Positions 1-9,556 of a stretch of 64,000 nt of DNA are shown here, piece by piece. The stretch spans positions 310,001 through 374,000 of the forward strand of contig NZ_CP022753.1 in the NCBI RefSeq assembly GCF_002263495.1, written 5' to 3'. The stretch is from Nocardiopsis gilva YIM 90087. GTDB taxonomy: Bacteria > Actinomycetota > Actinomycetes > Streptosporangiales > Streptosporangiaceae. The position numbers and the translations under genes were made by a program. Below the pieces are notes generated by a model. The model made no database searches, was not told the DNA's origin, and worked only from the letters and a program-made list of their open reading frames with translations. Position 1 is the stretch's first letter; each line of letters begins with the position of its first letter.

Positions 1-2084
1 GTCGCCTGCGGCTCCCGCGCCCGCAACCGCAGGAGGTTGGTGGTGGGCACCCAGCCCTCCTGTTCTTCTGCGACAAGCGCGGAAGGGCCCGTTGAACCGG
101 ACCGGACACAGACGATGTCTCCCATCGCCAGCCGGAAGCGCTTGAGTTCTGCTGCTCGTTCACGCGAAACCGTCTCCGGACGGTCGCCGACATCGATCCG
201 CCCGTCACGAAGGTGCTTCGGCAGCACGATGGGCACCTCCCCGTCTCCCATGCGCTGATCCGCCCGCAAGCGTGAGTAGGACGGTCCGGCCTGGATTTCG
301 CACACGGAGGCCAAGGGCACACGGACCCACCCGTCTGGCAGCGCATCGCCGGCGTCCGCGTCAAGCCCAGTGCTCCAGTGACGCAGTCCGTCCACGGCCT
401 GATCCGTCTTGCGCGCCTGATCCGCTAGCTCAGCGAGATGATCAAGCGCCACAACGGGATCGAGGACCGCCGTCTCGCGGTCCACCCGCCGCTTCGCCTT
501 CACATAGTCAGCGGGATCTAGGGAGCAGCCGTTGGCGCAGAGCTCATCGACATCCGCAGAGCCGCTGATACCGTCAGCCGTCCCAGAGGTCCGGCGTGTC
601 CCATGACGATCGCGCCAGGCGCACAAGAGATCAATGATGATGTGCTGGTCCTCCTCTGTCAGTGCCCGTCGACCGCGCTTCTTCGTCCCCAGGTAACGAG
701 CGTTGATGAACAGCACGGGTTCGCGCGATCCCGTCGGATGCCGCAGCAGCCACACGCAAACGGGGATGGATGTCGTCGCGAAGAGCTGCGAGGGCAGCGC
801 GATGACGCACTCCACTGCACCGCTCTCGACCATGTTCTGCCGAATGGTGCGCTCTGCCTGGTTCGCCGATGTGCCAGCACTGTTGGGCATGACCACGGCG
901 GCTCGTCCTCCCTCGTTGAGAGAGGAGAGAACGTACTGGATCCAGGCGAAGTTATCGTTGCCGACCGGTGGCGCACCGTAGGGCCACCGGCCTTCCCCTC
1001 GCTCACGCGCCATCGATTCCCCAACATTGAAAGGGGGGTTGGCCAGGATCACATCCGCCTTGAGGCACCGGCCTTCCGTACCATCCCAAGGCGCGCGTGA
1101 CCCCCGCGAGAGCCGGGTGTCCACTCCCTGCAGGGCCAGGTTCATCCCAGCGAGCCGCAGCATCTCGTAACGCGGGTTCTCACCGTGCACTGCCACGCGA
1201 GGCGGCCCGTTCTCCGTCCTCACCTTCTGCGCGGCCGCAGCAAGCAGCTCACCGCCGCGAGCATAGGGATCGTAGATCGCGTGGACGCCGGAATCGTCGG
1301 ACAAGGCGAGCTCCACCATGAGCTCCACCGCAGTGGGAGGAGTGGAGAATTCATCACTCCTCAGGCCGATGTGCTCCTCATACTGCTCCAGCAATTCGCC
1401 GAACGCCGCAGCGCTCAGTCGTTCGGCTGATCCGATCAAACGCTTCAGATCCTCGAAGGTTCTCGGTTCCAGTCGAGTGATCGCGTCGTGTACACCGGGG
1501 AGCAAGCCCCGACGACGGAGCGCTTCGTCGGCCGAATGCCCGATGGCCTGAAGCAGGGACTTCGCTTCCTCCTGACCACTGCCGTACCAGGCCTTCTGCC
1601 GAACTGAGGACCAAAGGGTGGACTCTCCGCCCTGGAGAAAGTTGAGGGCGAGGAGCAGCATGAGGTAGTCGGCCATAGCGCCGGACCCACGGACCCTTCT
1701 TGCCAACGGCCCCATGAGCTCATCCAGCACCTGCTGTTCGGCATCGTCGGATACATCGGCACTGACTCCGCCTTTGGAAGCGAAGACGTCGGCCGTGGCG
1801 TGGGTAGGGGAAGCGCCCATGTCGAGTTTATGCCGGACCCGGTCCCCGTAGGTGGCCCCGGCCGACTCGCCTGCAATTCTCGACTTGGGCGGAATGGAGC
1901 GGGAATCGAGCCAAGCAACGACGTCCGCCAGGCGAAAGTACTCGGTGTCTCCGGACCGATCGGGTCGTGGAAAATCCGGGTAGCGTCGCTGCCAGTTCGT
2001 GACCGCCGGACGACGAACCCCGGCGAGCGAGGCGATTTCGGCCCTGGTGACGAGCTGGCGAGGGGTTGGGGGGCGGGTGCGCAT
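1..2084 (-). CDS. N6-adenine DNA methyltransferase with N-terminal HTH and C-terminal specificity domain (partial)
   Basis: This is a type I-like (HsdM family) adenine methyltransferase that would methylate DNA at a site chosen by its own target-recognition domain. The start is ATG at 2084 and the frame stays open to the left edge, giving 694 visible residues with no stop. Residues about 10-60 form a helix-turn-helix (EIASLAGVRRPAVTNW) of the kind these enzymes often carry. A degenerate SAM motif I (DPYARGG) lies at 272-278 and the catalytic NPPF at 349-352, with HsdM-like sequence around them. From about residue 520 it changes to an HsdS-like recognition domain (LPDGWVRVPLASVCEIQAG). Methylation and specificity are therefore fused in one chain. 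No restriction subunit is visible; one may lie beyond the left edge. A perfect inverted repeat 72 bases upstream may be its operator. The family call is firm; the wider system is unknown. Confidence 0.88.
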   Translation of the reverse strand, partial: MRTRPPTPRQLVTRAEIASLAGVRRPAVTNWQRRYPDFPRPDRSGDTEYFRLADVVAWLDSRSIPPKSRIAGESAGATYGDRVRHKLDMGASPTHATADVFASKGGVSADVSDDAEQQVLDELMGPLARRVRGSGAMADYLMLLLALNFLQGGESTLWSSVRQKAWYGSGQEEAKSLLQAIGHSADEALRRRGLLPGVHDAITRLEPRTFEDLKRLIGSAERLSAAAFGELLEQYEEHIGLRSDEFSTPPTAVELMVELALSDDSGVHAIYDPYARGGELLAAAAQKVRTENGPPRVAVHGENPRYEMLRLAGMNLALQGVDTRLSRGSRAPWDGTEGRCLKADVILANPPFNVGESMARERGEGRWPYGAPPVGNDNFAWIQYVLSSLNEGGRAAVVMPNSAGTSANQAERTIRQNMVESGAVECVIALPSQLFATTSIPVCVWLLRHPTGSREPVLFINARYLGTKKRGRRALTEEDQHIIIDLLCAWRDRHGTRRTSGTADGISGSADVDELCANGCSLDPADYVKAKRRVDRETAVLDPVVALDHLAELADQARKTDQAVDGLRHWSTGLDADAGDALPDGWVRVPLASVCEIQAGPSYSRLRADQRMGDGEVPIVLPKHLRDGRIDVGDRPETVSRERAAELKRFRLAMGDIVCVRSGSTGPSALVAEEQEGWVPTTNLLRLRAREPQA

Positions 2085-2631
2085 GGTGCCTCCTGGTGGG
2101 ATCAGGCTGTCGCTGGAACATCTGCGACTTTAGGAGCATGGGGCGGTGGGTGTCTATTGCGCACTCACAGTGCGCAATCTTTTCCGCGCCCACACACAGG
2201 CAGGCGCGTCACATCCATGGCAGAGCCACATAGCGATGACATGGGGATATATGAGCGCATCCCGCGAGTTCTCACCCTCCCAACCAGAGGGAAATGCCGT
2301 TAACAGATGAGCTTCGGAGTGGATCACGTGTCGACAGGAGGGCTCCGTGTCTGCGGCCGACAGCCGGCGGAGAGCAGAGGTACGCAGTGCGCCGCGGGGA
2401 CATCGCAGTGCCAGACCACCACCCGCCCGGGCGTCCACGGCCGCCGACCCGGCATAAACAGAAAATACGCCCCCCTATATTCATGTAATTCCCCGAAGTC
2501 CAGCCGGACGCCTCACGAAGCTCAGGGATGATTCACTTCGCCCCCTTCATCACGATCACAGGATCAAGGTCAGGAATTCTCCTATCCGCCCCTGATCGGT
2601 ACCATGTTGAGTTCGCGAGGGATGGGGTGCT
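2085..2631. other. Intergenic region between methyltransferase and Wadjet operon
   Basis: 547 bases without a supported gene. The short open frames here lack ribosome sites and convincing proteins. It holds the divergent control regions of the methyltransferase gene (left) and the jet operon (right), including the inverted repeat at 2156-2178 and an AT-richer patch near 2450-2490. Confidence 0.6.
2156..2178. promoter_or_regulatory. Perfect inverted repeat, probable operator
   Basis: Two 10-base arms, ATTGCGCACT and AGTGCGCAAT, are separated by CAC. The repeat lies 72 bases upstream of the methyltransferase ATG. The symmetry is exact. Binding by that protein's own N-terminal HTH, giving autoregulation, is an inference; another regulator is equally possible. 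Confidence 0.6.
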
Positions 2632-4203
2632 ATGGCCGATGAAAGCCCAGACGAATTTCTGCGGGCAGATGGCGGGGAACTCCCCGCTGACGAGCACGAA
2701 CCCGTCGACGCGTGGGCGGGTGCCCTGCCCGGAAAGGTCATGGTTCCGGCCTACCTCGCGGCCCGGTTTGCCGCCCAGTATCGAGTGATCGTCGATGTAC
2801 TTCTCGACGCCCAGGACGACAGCCTCACCGGGATGAGCTTTGATGAGGTCGATCGGGCCGTGCGTCACCGCGTTGTTGGCCTCGTCGGCGAACGGTCCGC
2901 TGAACGGCTTCTAGGGGACGCGGCATTCAACCTGGAAGCACGACTGGGCCGCCTGGTGCAATGGGGCGTGCTCACCCGGTGGCAGGAACCAGCGCGCACC
3001 GGCGATGATTTCCTACGCCGCAGAGACCGATACCAGCTGACACCCTTGGCGGCACGACTCCACGCCTTCTGGCGCGACGCCGATGACGCAGAAGAAGAGT
3101 CCGGAGACCTCACACTCGCCCCTCGAGCAATTCATGATCGACTGGCAGCCTTCACCGACGCCGTTCGACAGAAAAGGTATCCAGCGGCGGCCGGCGAGTT
3201 CCAGCAGGTTATCGCCGTTCACCATGGCATGGCGCGGGCGGCCCGCGCGTGGCAGAGGGCCCTCGCACACAACCTCTCCGGTGTTCCCGACGAGGCCAAG
3301 CAAGAGCTCGTCTGGCGCACGCTCCAGTCATACGTTGCGATGTGGGGAGAGCAGGTCGATGTGCACAGCCCACGCATCGCTTCCCTCATCGAGCAGCTCG
3401 CGCCCCGCTTGACCGAGGGAGTGTGGCGCGCCTGTGTCCGGGGAGCGCTGGCCGAGGACGCCTCGGACGACATGGTTCGGTCCCAGACGGCTCGATGGCA
3501 GAACGTCTGGCGTGCGCTGGAAGTCTGGTTCCGCGGCCCCCAGGCCCAGGCCAAGCGGCTGCGCCGGCAGTTGCGCGACATCATCGGCCCGTGGGCCCGC
3601 AATACCCAGATCCTCATGGACGCGGGAGGAACCGTCACCCGCAGCGCCGAACTCATCGAGCTCGCAACGGCGATCGAGAACGCTCCTGACGATGAAGCGG
3701 CCTGGCGCGTCTGGGACACCGCCCTGGGCGCGTTCCCCCCGCGTCACCTTCTCCTCCTCAGCGATGCCGCCGACGACGGCACGCAGAGCTGGGCGGCCGC
3801 GCCACCCGCCCCCGTGACGGCGCGCTACCGCGAACACGGCAACCGGACGCTGGTGGGGCGTCGCCCCCGCCGCGCCGACTATTCAGCGGGGAGGGAGGCC
3901 GCACGCCGGGCGCGCCTCTCCGACCTCGCCGAACGTTCCGAAGCCGAGTCGACACTACGGCAGCGCTCGGGAACCTTCCTCTCGGAGTGGCCGGAGCTGA
4001 GCCGAGCCGAGTTCGACCTCCTGCTGGATCTCCTCGGCACAGCGCACCGCGCTGGAACCGGTGGTGAGGCGATCACCGATGACGGCCGCTGGCGGGTGTG
4101 CATCCGCGAACCCCAGGACCCCGGTGCGATCGCGACACTCCGCGGTCGGGACGGACGCCTGGTCACCGTCGACTGGCACTTCGAACTGGAGCCCGCGGAG
4201 TGA
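2632..4203 (+). CDS. jetA: Wadjet type III component JetA (DUF2397/TIGR02677 family)
   Basis: 523-aa protein of the TIGR02677 (DUF2397) family, the first gene of type III Wadjet operons. Wadjet systems are SMC-like complexes that recognise and cleave plasmids; JetA is taken to be the kleisin-like bridging subunit. I recognise it by overall character (N-terminal winged-helix-like region, LVQWGVLTRWQEP near 110, a long helical middle, and a C-terminal part ending in TVDWHFELEP) and by three downstream partners of the matching families in the usual order. The ATG at 2632 follows GAGGGATGGGG. The stop overlaps the GTG start of the next gene, so translation is probably coupled. The family assignment rests on memory of the family plus context, not on a search. 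Confidence 0.87.
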   Translation: MADESPDEFLRADGGELPADEHEPVDAWAGALPGKVMVPAYLAARFAAQYRVIVDVLLDAQDDSLTGMSFDEVDRAVRHRVVGLVGERSAERLLGDAAFNLEARLGRLVQWGVLTRWQEPARTGDDFLRRRDRYQLTPLAARLHAFWRDADDAEEESGDLTLAPRAIHDRLAAFTDAVRQKRYPAAAGEFQQVIAVHHGMARAARAWQRALAHNLSGVPDEAKQELVWRTLQSYVAMWGEQVDVHSPRIASLIEQLAPRLTEGVWRACVRGALAEDASDDMVRSQTARWQNVWRALEVWFRGPQAQAKRLRRQLRDIIGPWARNTQILMDAGGTVTRSAELIELATAIENAPDDEAAWRVWDTALGAFPPRHLLLLSDAADDGTQSWAAAPPAPVTARYREHGNRTLVGRRPRRADYSAGREAARRARLSDLAERSEAESTLRQRSGTFLSEWPELSRAEFDLLLDLLGTAHRAGTGGEAITDDGRWRVCIREPQDPGAIATLRGRDGRLVTVDWHFELEPAE

Positions 4204-5342
4204 CGAGCACTATCGACGCCGAAGAGCGCCAGAACGCCTTCACCGGGATGCTCGCCCACCCCAGCATCACCCGCTACAGCCACCCCAAGCTGTGGCGGGA
4301 TGTGCGCAAACACCGGCCGTTGCTGGTCCAGTGGTTCGACGAGCGCCTGGGGTACCGGCTCGTCGTCGCCGAGACGATGGCCCGCCTCTTCCGGCTGCCC
4401 CTGGACGGAAAAGTGATCGCGCCGGTGCGGACACGCATGGTGTCGCGCCGCGTTCTCGTTCTGACCCTGCTGGCAGCGGCATGTGCGGAGGACGCCGACG
4501 ACCTGACCACCGTGCAGGAGTTGTCCGACCGCGTCCGGGCCCTGACCGCACGGGACGACGTGGGCGCCTCCGACTACGATCCGGACCGCTTCGCCGAACG
4601 CCAGATGTTCGTCAAAGCGATCGACCGGCTCGTCTCTCTCGCCGCCCTGCGCCCGACGGACCGGAGCGGGGAGAAGATGCTGACAGGCTGGACCCACCGC
4701 AAGGACAGCATCGGGGGCGCCTACCGCGTCGACCGGGAAATGCTCCTGCGGCTGGTCGACCCCGCCTGCCGTGCCGCTGCGCTCGGCCGTCCCGCCGCCC
4801 TCCAGCAGGACGAGAACCTGCGCCGCCGATTCACCATCATGCGTCGGCTCATCGAACTCCCGGTCTGCCTCCCCGCCGATCTCAGCGAGGAGGAGTCCGC
4901 CTACCTGTCATCCCAGCGGCACCGGATGCTCGACTGGTGCAGGGAAATGACCGGCTGGCAGGTGGAGCAGCGCAGCGAAGGCATTGCCCTGGTCCCCCAG
5001 GACGAGGACGCCACCGACCTCCCCTTCCCGAAGGTCCGCGGCGACCACTTCGGCAGCCTGCTCATCCTCGACCGACTCATCGGTGCCGCCGAAGTGGACC
5101 GCGCGACGATCACCGAAGCCGCGCGTGAGGTGTGCGGCCGCCACCCCAACGGCGTGACCAAGTGGTTCCGCGAGGCGCCAACCCGCCTGGCGGACGCCGC
5201 GATCCCCCTCCTGACCGAGCTCGACCTCCTACGCCCCCACGGAACCGACAGCTGGAAGGTGATGCCGACGGCGGCGCGTTTCCGGGGACCCGAGGTCGTC
5301 GCGGCCCAACAGAAGCTCGACACCGAAAGCGAGGACGCTTGA
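4200..5342 (+). CDS. jetB: Wadjet type III component JetB (DUF2398/TIGR02678 family)
   Basis: 380-aa protein of the TIGR02678 (DUF2398) family, thought to be the KITE-like winged-helix subunit that binds the kleisin in Wadjet complexes. The start chosen is GTG at 4200, inside the jetA stop (GTGA overlap). An upstream in-frame GTG at 4098 would lie deep in jetA and is less likely. Visible features include the early segment ITRYSHPKLWRDVRKHRP and a basic, Arg/Leu-rich helical body. The C-terminus covers a winged-helix-like stretch (EVCGRHPNGVTKWFREAP, then LTELDLLRPHG). It ends in TTGA, overlapping the proposed TTG start of jetC. Confidence 0.87.
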   Translation: MTSTIDAEERQNAFTGMLAHPSITRYSHPKLWRDVRKHRPLLVQWFDERLGYRLVVAETMARLFRLPLDGKVIAPVRTRMVSRRVLVLTLLAAACAEDADDLTTVQELSDRVRALTARDDVGASDYDPDRFAERQMFVKAIDRLVSLAALRPTDRSGEKMLTGWTHRKDSIGGAYRVDREMLLRLVDPACRAAALGRPAALQQDENLRRRFTIMRRLIELPVCLPADLSEEESAYLSSQRHRMLDWCREMTGWQVEQRSEGIALVPQDEDATDLPFPKVRGDHFGSLLILDRLIGAAEVDRATITEAAREVCGRHPNGVTKWFREAPTRLADAAIPLLTELDLLRPHGTDSWKVMPTAARFRGPEVVAAQQKLDTESEDA

Positions 5343-8300
5343 CCCCCGTCGCCGACCAGGAGAAGGTGACCGCCCTCGACCCGGCCGACTGGCTGAGAGC
5401 CGCGCGCACAGGCGGCGCTCCCGAACCAGTGCGCGAGCGCTGGCAACCCTTGCGCGTCGGCATCGTCAACCTGTGGGAATACGACGACACGGAGTTCTGG
5501 TTCGCCGACGGACGGCTCGTTCTGCGCGGGGGCAACGGAACCGGGAAGACCAAGGTCCTGGAACTCACGACTCTCATGCTGCTGCGCGGCGAGATCACCC
5601 CGCCGGCCCTGGACCCCTTCGGCTCCCGGCACCGCACCATGCGGTTCAACCTCCTGCCATCCGGAGAGGAGGACGATCCCCGTCCCCCCGCGGACACCGG
5701 GCTCGGCTACGCCTGGGCTGAGTTCGGGCGCCTGGACGACGAGGGGCAGCCGCGCTACCTCACCTTCGGCCTCGGGGCCGTGGCACGGCGAGGGGCCGGT
5801 ACGGAGTCACCGGAGCGGTGGATGTTCCGCACCGCCCGCCGCATCGGAACCGACCTCGTGCTGGCGTCTCCCACCGGCCCACTCCCCGAGAAGGAGCTGC
5901 GCGAGCAGAGGGGCGTGGAGGTCATCAAGAACGCGGAGGTCTACCGCCGTGAACTGGCCCGTGAGCTGTTCGCGGTCGATCCGAGCGCCTACGGCAATCT
6001 CACCGAGCTGCTCAAACAGCTGCGCCGCCCCAAGCTCGGCGAACGGCTCAACCCCAAAGAACTCGAGCGCACCCTGCGCGACGCGCTTCCCGAGCTGGCC
6101 ACGGACGAGGTGACACAGCTCGCGGAGGGCTGGGACCGCCTGGAGGAGCTGCGCCTCGGCGTCGAGAAGCTGGAGAACGCGGCCGCCCGAGTCGCGGAGT
6201 TCGTCCGCCGGGGCTGGCTGCCGTGGGTGCGCATGGTGGTTCGCGGCCGCGCGGACGAACTCGCCTCCGCCACCACACGTCTCGACGACACCACCCGCGA
6301 CAAGAGGAAGGCCCAGAACGACCTCGCCACGACTGAGAATGAGCTTGCGGAAAAAGTGGCCGAACACGGCGCCGCCAAATCCCAGCTCGACGCACACCAG
6401 GTCCGGTTGCGCGAGCTCCTGGAGTCCAACGCATACCGAGACGCCGTGTCGGCGATGCAGCGCGTCGAGGCCCTGCGGCACCAAGCCAACCGGGAGCAGG
6501 AGATCGCGGCTGAGCACAGAACCGCGGTATCCGGGTGTGAAAAGTGGGAAGGCAGGGCCAGGGAGAAGCTACTCAAGACGCGCACCGAACATGACGCGGC
6601 CGTGGAGCACGTCGAAGGCACACTCCAGTCCCTGCGGGAGAGCACGACCGACGCCGGCCTGATCACCGCCGCCGCAGACCTCATCGATTCCAGGGATGTC
6701 GAGGCCCTCCGCTCTCTCTACGGCAGCAGAATCGAGCGCCTGAACCACCTCACCACTCTCCACGCTCGGTGGGAGAAGGCACAGCAGCGCGTCGACCAAC
6801 TCGACTCGGTGCTGGAGGACCGGGATCGGCAAGAACAGGAGGCGCGCACCGGGGTCGACCAGGCGCAGTCGTCGGTAGAGCGGGCCACCGCGGCCCTGGA
6901 GAAGCGTCTGGCCCACTGGGTGGACGCGCTGGACTCTGCGCCTCCCACACCCGATCAGGTCTCCGCGTGGCATGGCATGGTCGAGGACGCCTCCGCATCG
7001 GATGCCGAGAACCGCCGATCGTTGTGCGACGCACTCGGGACGCACCTGAGCGATGCCCAGAAACGGCTGCGAGACCAGCGCGAGGAGCTGCGCACCGAAC
7101 GGCACCCCTTCGACCTCCGCAAGACCCATGCCGAAAGCGAGCTGGAGAGCGCCCGTTCCGAGACCGACGCCGCTCCCCCTGAGCCCGGACTCTGGAAGCG
7201 GCGGCGACGCCCGGAGGCGTCCGCGGAGATGGGCGCACCCTTCTGGCGATGCGTCCAGCCCCGTGCCGACGTCGACTCCGAGCTCCTGGCGGGGCTCGAA
7301 GCGACGCTCGCCGCCGCCGGACTCCTCGATGCCTGGCTGGCCACGGACGGCACACTTCTCACGGACGACGCGGACACCTTTTTCGCCCCTGCCGAGCCGA
7401 CGGCCCTCACCGACCCGACCGACGGCCCCGTGACGCTCACAGCGGTCTTGGAACCCACCCCCAACGGCGGCGTGACCTCGGACCGCATCGCCGAGGTCCT
7501 CTCCCGGATCACATGGCACCCTCGACGACCTCCGACACCCGCTGATGAGGACGTATGGCTGGCCGCCGACGGTTCCTGGAGCACCGGAGCGCTCACCGGA
7601 CGGGCCGTCGCCTCGCGTCCCGCCGCCTACCTCGGAGCGACAGCCCGCGAGCAGGCCCGGCAACGACGCATCGAGGCCCTAGAGTCCGAACTCACCGTGC
7701 TCGACGGCGAGATCGCGGCGATCGACTCCCAGATCGGCCTCGTACGGGAGCAGCTCGACCACCTTGACACGGCACGCGAGGAGCTGCCCAGGAAGGAGGA
7801 GAACGCCCTCGTCACCGCCCTCGCCCGGCTCAGGGCGGCGCGAGACCAGCACGAGGGCGCCGAGCAGGAGCTGACCAGGGCTGTGACCGCCCACGACGAA
7901 GCCCTCGGGAAGCGGGACCGGGAACGCGCCGAGGCCTCCTCCTATGCGGCCGACCACGCGTTTCCGCTGGACAGACTCGACGACGTGCGCCGGGCGCTCG
8001 ACACCTACAACAGCGCCATCGGCCGACTGGAGTACGACCTGGCCAGGCTGCGAGCGTACGAGGAGCGTGTCGATGAGTCCGAAGGCGAGCTCAGCGACGC
8101 AGCCGCTCTGGCGGAGGAGGCCCGGGAGAAGCGCGACGAAGCGATCCAGCGGGCCGAGGCCGCCGAAATCAAGGCAAGGACCGCGGAAGAATCGGTCGGC
8201 ACCGACTACGAGACCCTGCGACGCAAGCGCGAGAATCTCGAGGACACGATCAACGCGCTCGATAAGTCCACCGAGCAGTCGGCCCAGGCGGTGAGCGTGC

Positions 8301-9556
8301 TCCGCGTCCGGCACGGCCGCGCGGAGACCGTCCTCGACTCACATGAACAGGCCAGAGCACAGGCGGAACAGCGGAGGGAAACGGCCATTGCCACGCTGTG
8401 GCGCGCGGCAGACGAGGGGCTTGTCAGTGCGGTCGGCGTGCCCGTTCCCGACTCGCGCACCATCAAACCGTCACTGGAGATGGCGCAGGAGATCCGGAAG
8501 ACGATCCGCGAGGCGTCGACGGTCGGCCAGGAACGCGCGTGGCGCCAGTGCTACGCCGCTCTCCAACAGGTGCGCCAGGCGCTGCTCCCCACCCGCGACG
8601 CGATCCTGGAGGACGAGGAAGACGGGGACCTGCCCCGGATCTCCATCCAGGTCGACCCCACGTCCGGCCGGGTCGCCCCCAACGTGGCCGCCGAAGAGCT
8701 CACCGCGCAGGTTCAAGCCCAGCGGAACAAGTTCGACGCGGAGCAGCAGCGCGTCCTGACACGGTTGCTCGAGTCGACCTTCATCGAGCATCTGAAGGAA
8801 CGGCTCGACTACACGGAGTCGGTGTTCACGCGCATCAACGGCCGCCTGGTCCAGCACCCCACGCGCCAGGGGCACACCCTCCGGCTGCGCTGGGAGGCCG
8901 ACGCGGACCACGCCGAGGCGGGGCAGGTCGTCGAAGCCCTCCGCCAGGGCTACGAGCACCTGGCAGAGAACCGCCAGGCGATGGTGCGCGCCTTCCTCAA
9001 ACGACGCATCGAGGCTGCGCGGGAGCAGGCGAGCGCAGAGGGCATCGCCGACTGGCAGCGGCACCTGGCCATCGCGTTGGATTATCGGCGGTGGCTGCGC
9101 ATCGGCCTGGAGTTCCGGCCGGGTCCCGGCGCCCGGTGGCGCCCGTTCGACGCCGCACGGCACGGGTCGAAATCGGGCGGCGAGAAGGTCATTCTGCTGT
9201 CCCAACCGCTGTTCGCTGCCGCCGTCGTCGCCTATGACGCCGCAGGCCCGCACGCGCCCCGCATGGTGTGGCTGGACGAGGCGATGACGGGGGTGGACAG
9301 CCAGGTGAAGGCCGACTTCATGGGGCTGACGGTGGAGTTCGACCTCGACCTGATGCTGACCGCGCACGACGAGTGGTGCAGGTACGCGAGCGTCCCCGCG
9401 GTCGCCGTGTACGACCTGTCGCGACAGCGGTTCGTCCCGGGAGTCGACGCCATGCCCTACCTCTGGTGCGGTGGCGACTGGCAACGGTGTGAGGCAACCC
9501 TGGCTGCCCGGAGATCCGAAACGGCCTCGGCGCCTGCGGACGAGGGCCTGTTCTGA
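5339..9556 (+). CDS. jetC: Wadjet type III SMC-like ATPase JetC (TIGR02680 family)
   Basis: 1405-aa SMC/SbcC-like ATPase, the motor of the Wadjet complex. Walker A GGNGTGKT lies at residues 64-71 and the ABC signature SKSGGEK at 1277-1283. Walker B (MVWLDEAMTGVD) has its catalytic Asp-Glu at 1313-1314. Between the heads lie long Glu/Arg/Ala-rich coiled coils (about 340-600 and 830-1110) flanking a non-coiled centre around 690-800, where a hinge would sit. The start is uncertain. TTG at 5339 overlaps the jetB stop (TTGA), matching the coupling seen elsewhere in the operon, and has GCGAGGAC upstream. GTG at 5366 has AGGAG but tight spacing. The stop overlaps the ATG of jetD (TGATG). Confidence 0.92.
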   Translation: MTPVADQEKVTALDPADWLRAARTGGAPEPVRERWQPLRVGIVNLWEYDDTEFWFADGRLVLRGGNGTGKTKVLELTTLMLLRGEITPPALDPFGSRHRTMRFNLLPSGEEDDPRPPADTGLGYAWAEFGRLDDEGQPRYLTFGLGAVARRGAGTESPERWMFRTARRIGTDLVLASPTGPLPEKELREQRGVEVIKNAEVYRRELARELFAVDPSAYGNLTELLKQLRRPKLGERLNPKELERTLRDALPELATDEVTQLAEGWDRLEELRLGVEKLENAAARVAEFVRRGWLPWVRMVVRGRADELASATTRLDDTTRDKRKAQNDLATTENELAEKVAEHGAAKSQLDAHQVRLRELLESNAYRDAVSAMQRVEALRHQANREQEIAAEHRTAVSGCEKWEGRAREKLLKTRTEHDAAVEHVEGTLQSLRESTTDAGLITAAADLIDSRDVEALRSLYGSRIERLNHLTTLHARWEKAQQRVDQLDSVLEDRDRQEQEARTGVDQAQSSVERATAALEKRLAHWVDALDSAPPTPDQVSAWHGMVEDASASDAENRRSLCDALGTHLSDAQKRLRDQREELRTERHPFDLRKTHAESELESARSETDAAPPEPGLWKRRRRPEASAEMGAPFWRCVQPRADVDSELLAGLEATLAAAGLLDAWLATDGTLLTDDADTFFAPAEPTALTDPTDGPVTLTAVLEPTPNGGVTSDRIAEVLSRITWHPRRPPTPADEDVWLAADGSWSTGALTGRAVASRPAAYLGATAREQARQRRIEALESELTVLDGEIAAIDSQIGLVREQLDHLDTAREELPRKEENALVTALARLRAARDQHEGAEQELTRAVTAHDEALGKRDRERAEASSYAADHAFPLDRLDDVRRALDTYNSAIGRLEYDLARLRAYEERVDESEGELSDAAALAEEAREKRDEAIQRAEAAEIKARTAEESVGTDYETLRRKRENLEDTINALDKSTEQSAQAVSVLRVRHGRAETVLDSHEQARAQAEQRRETAIATLWRAADEGLVSAVGVPVPDSRTIKPSLEMAQEIRKTIREASTVGQERAWRQCYAALQQVRQALLPTRDAILEDEEDGDLPRISIQVDPTSGRVAPNVAAEELTAQVQAQRNKFDAEQQRVLTRLLESTFIEHLKERLDYTESVFTRINGRLVQHPTRQGHTLRLRWEADADHAEAGQVVEALRQGYEHLAENRQAMVRAFLKRRIEAAREQASAEGIADWQRHLAIALDYRRWLRIGLEFRPGPGARWRPFDAARHGSKSGGEKVILLSQPLFAAAVVAYDAAGPHAPRMVWLDEAMTGVDSQVKADFMGLTVEFDLDLMLTAHDEWCRYASVPAVAVYDLSRQRFVPGVDAMPYLWCGGDWQRCEATLAARRSETASAPADEGLF

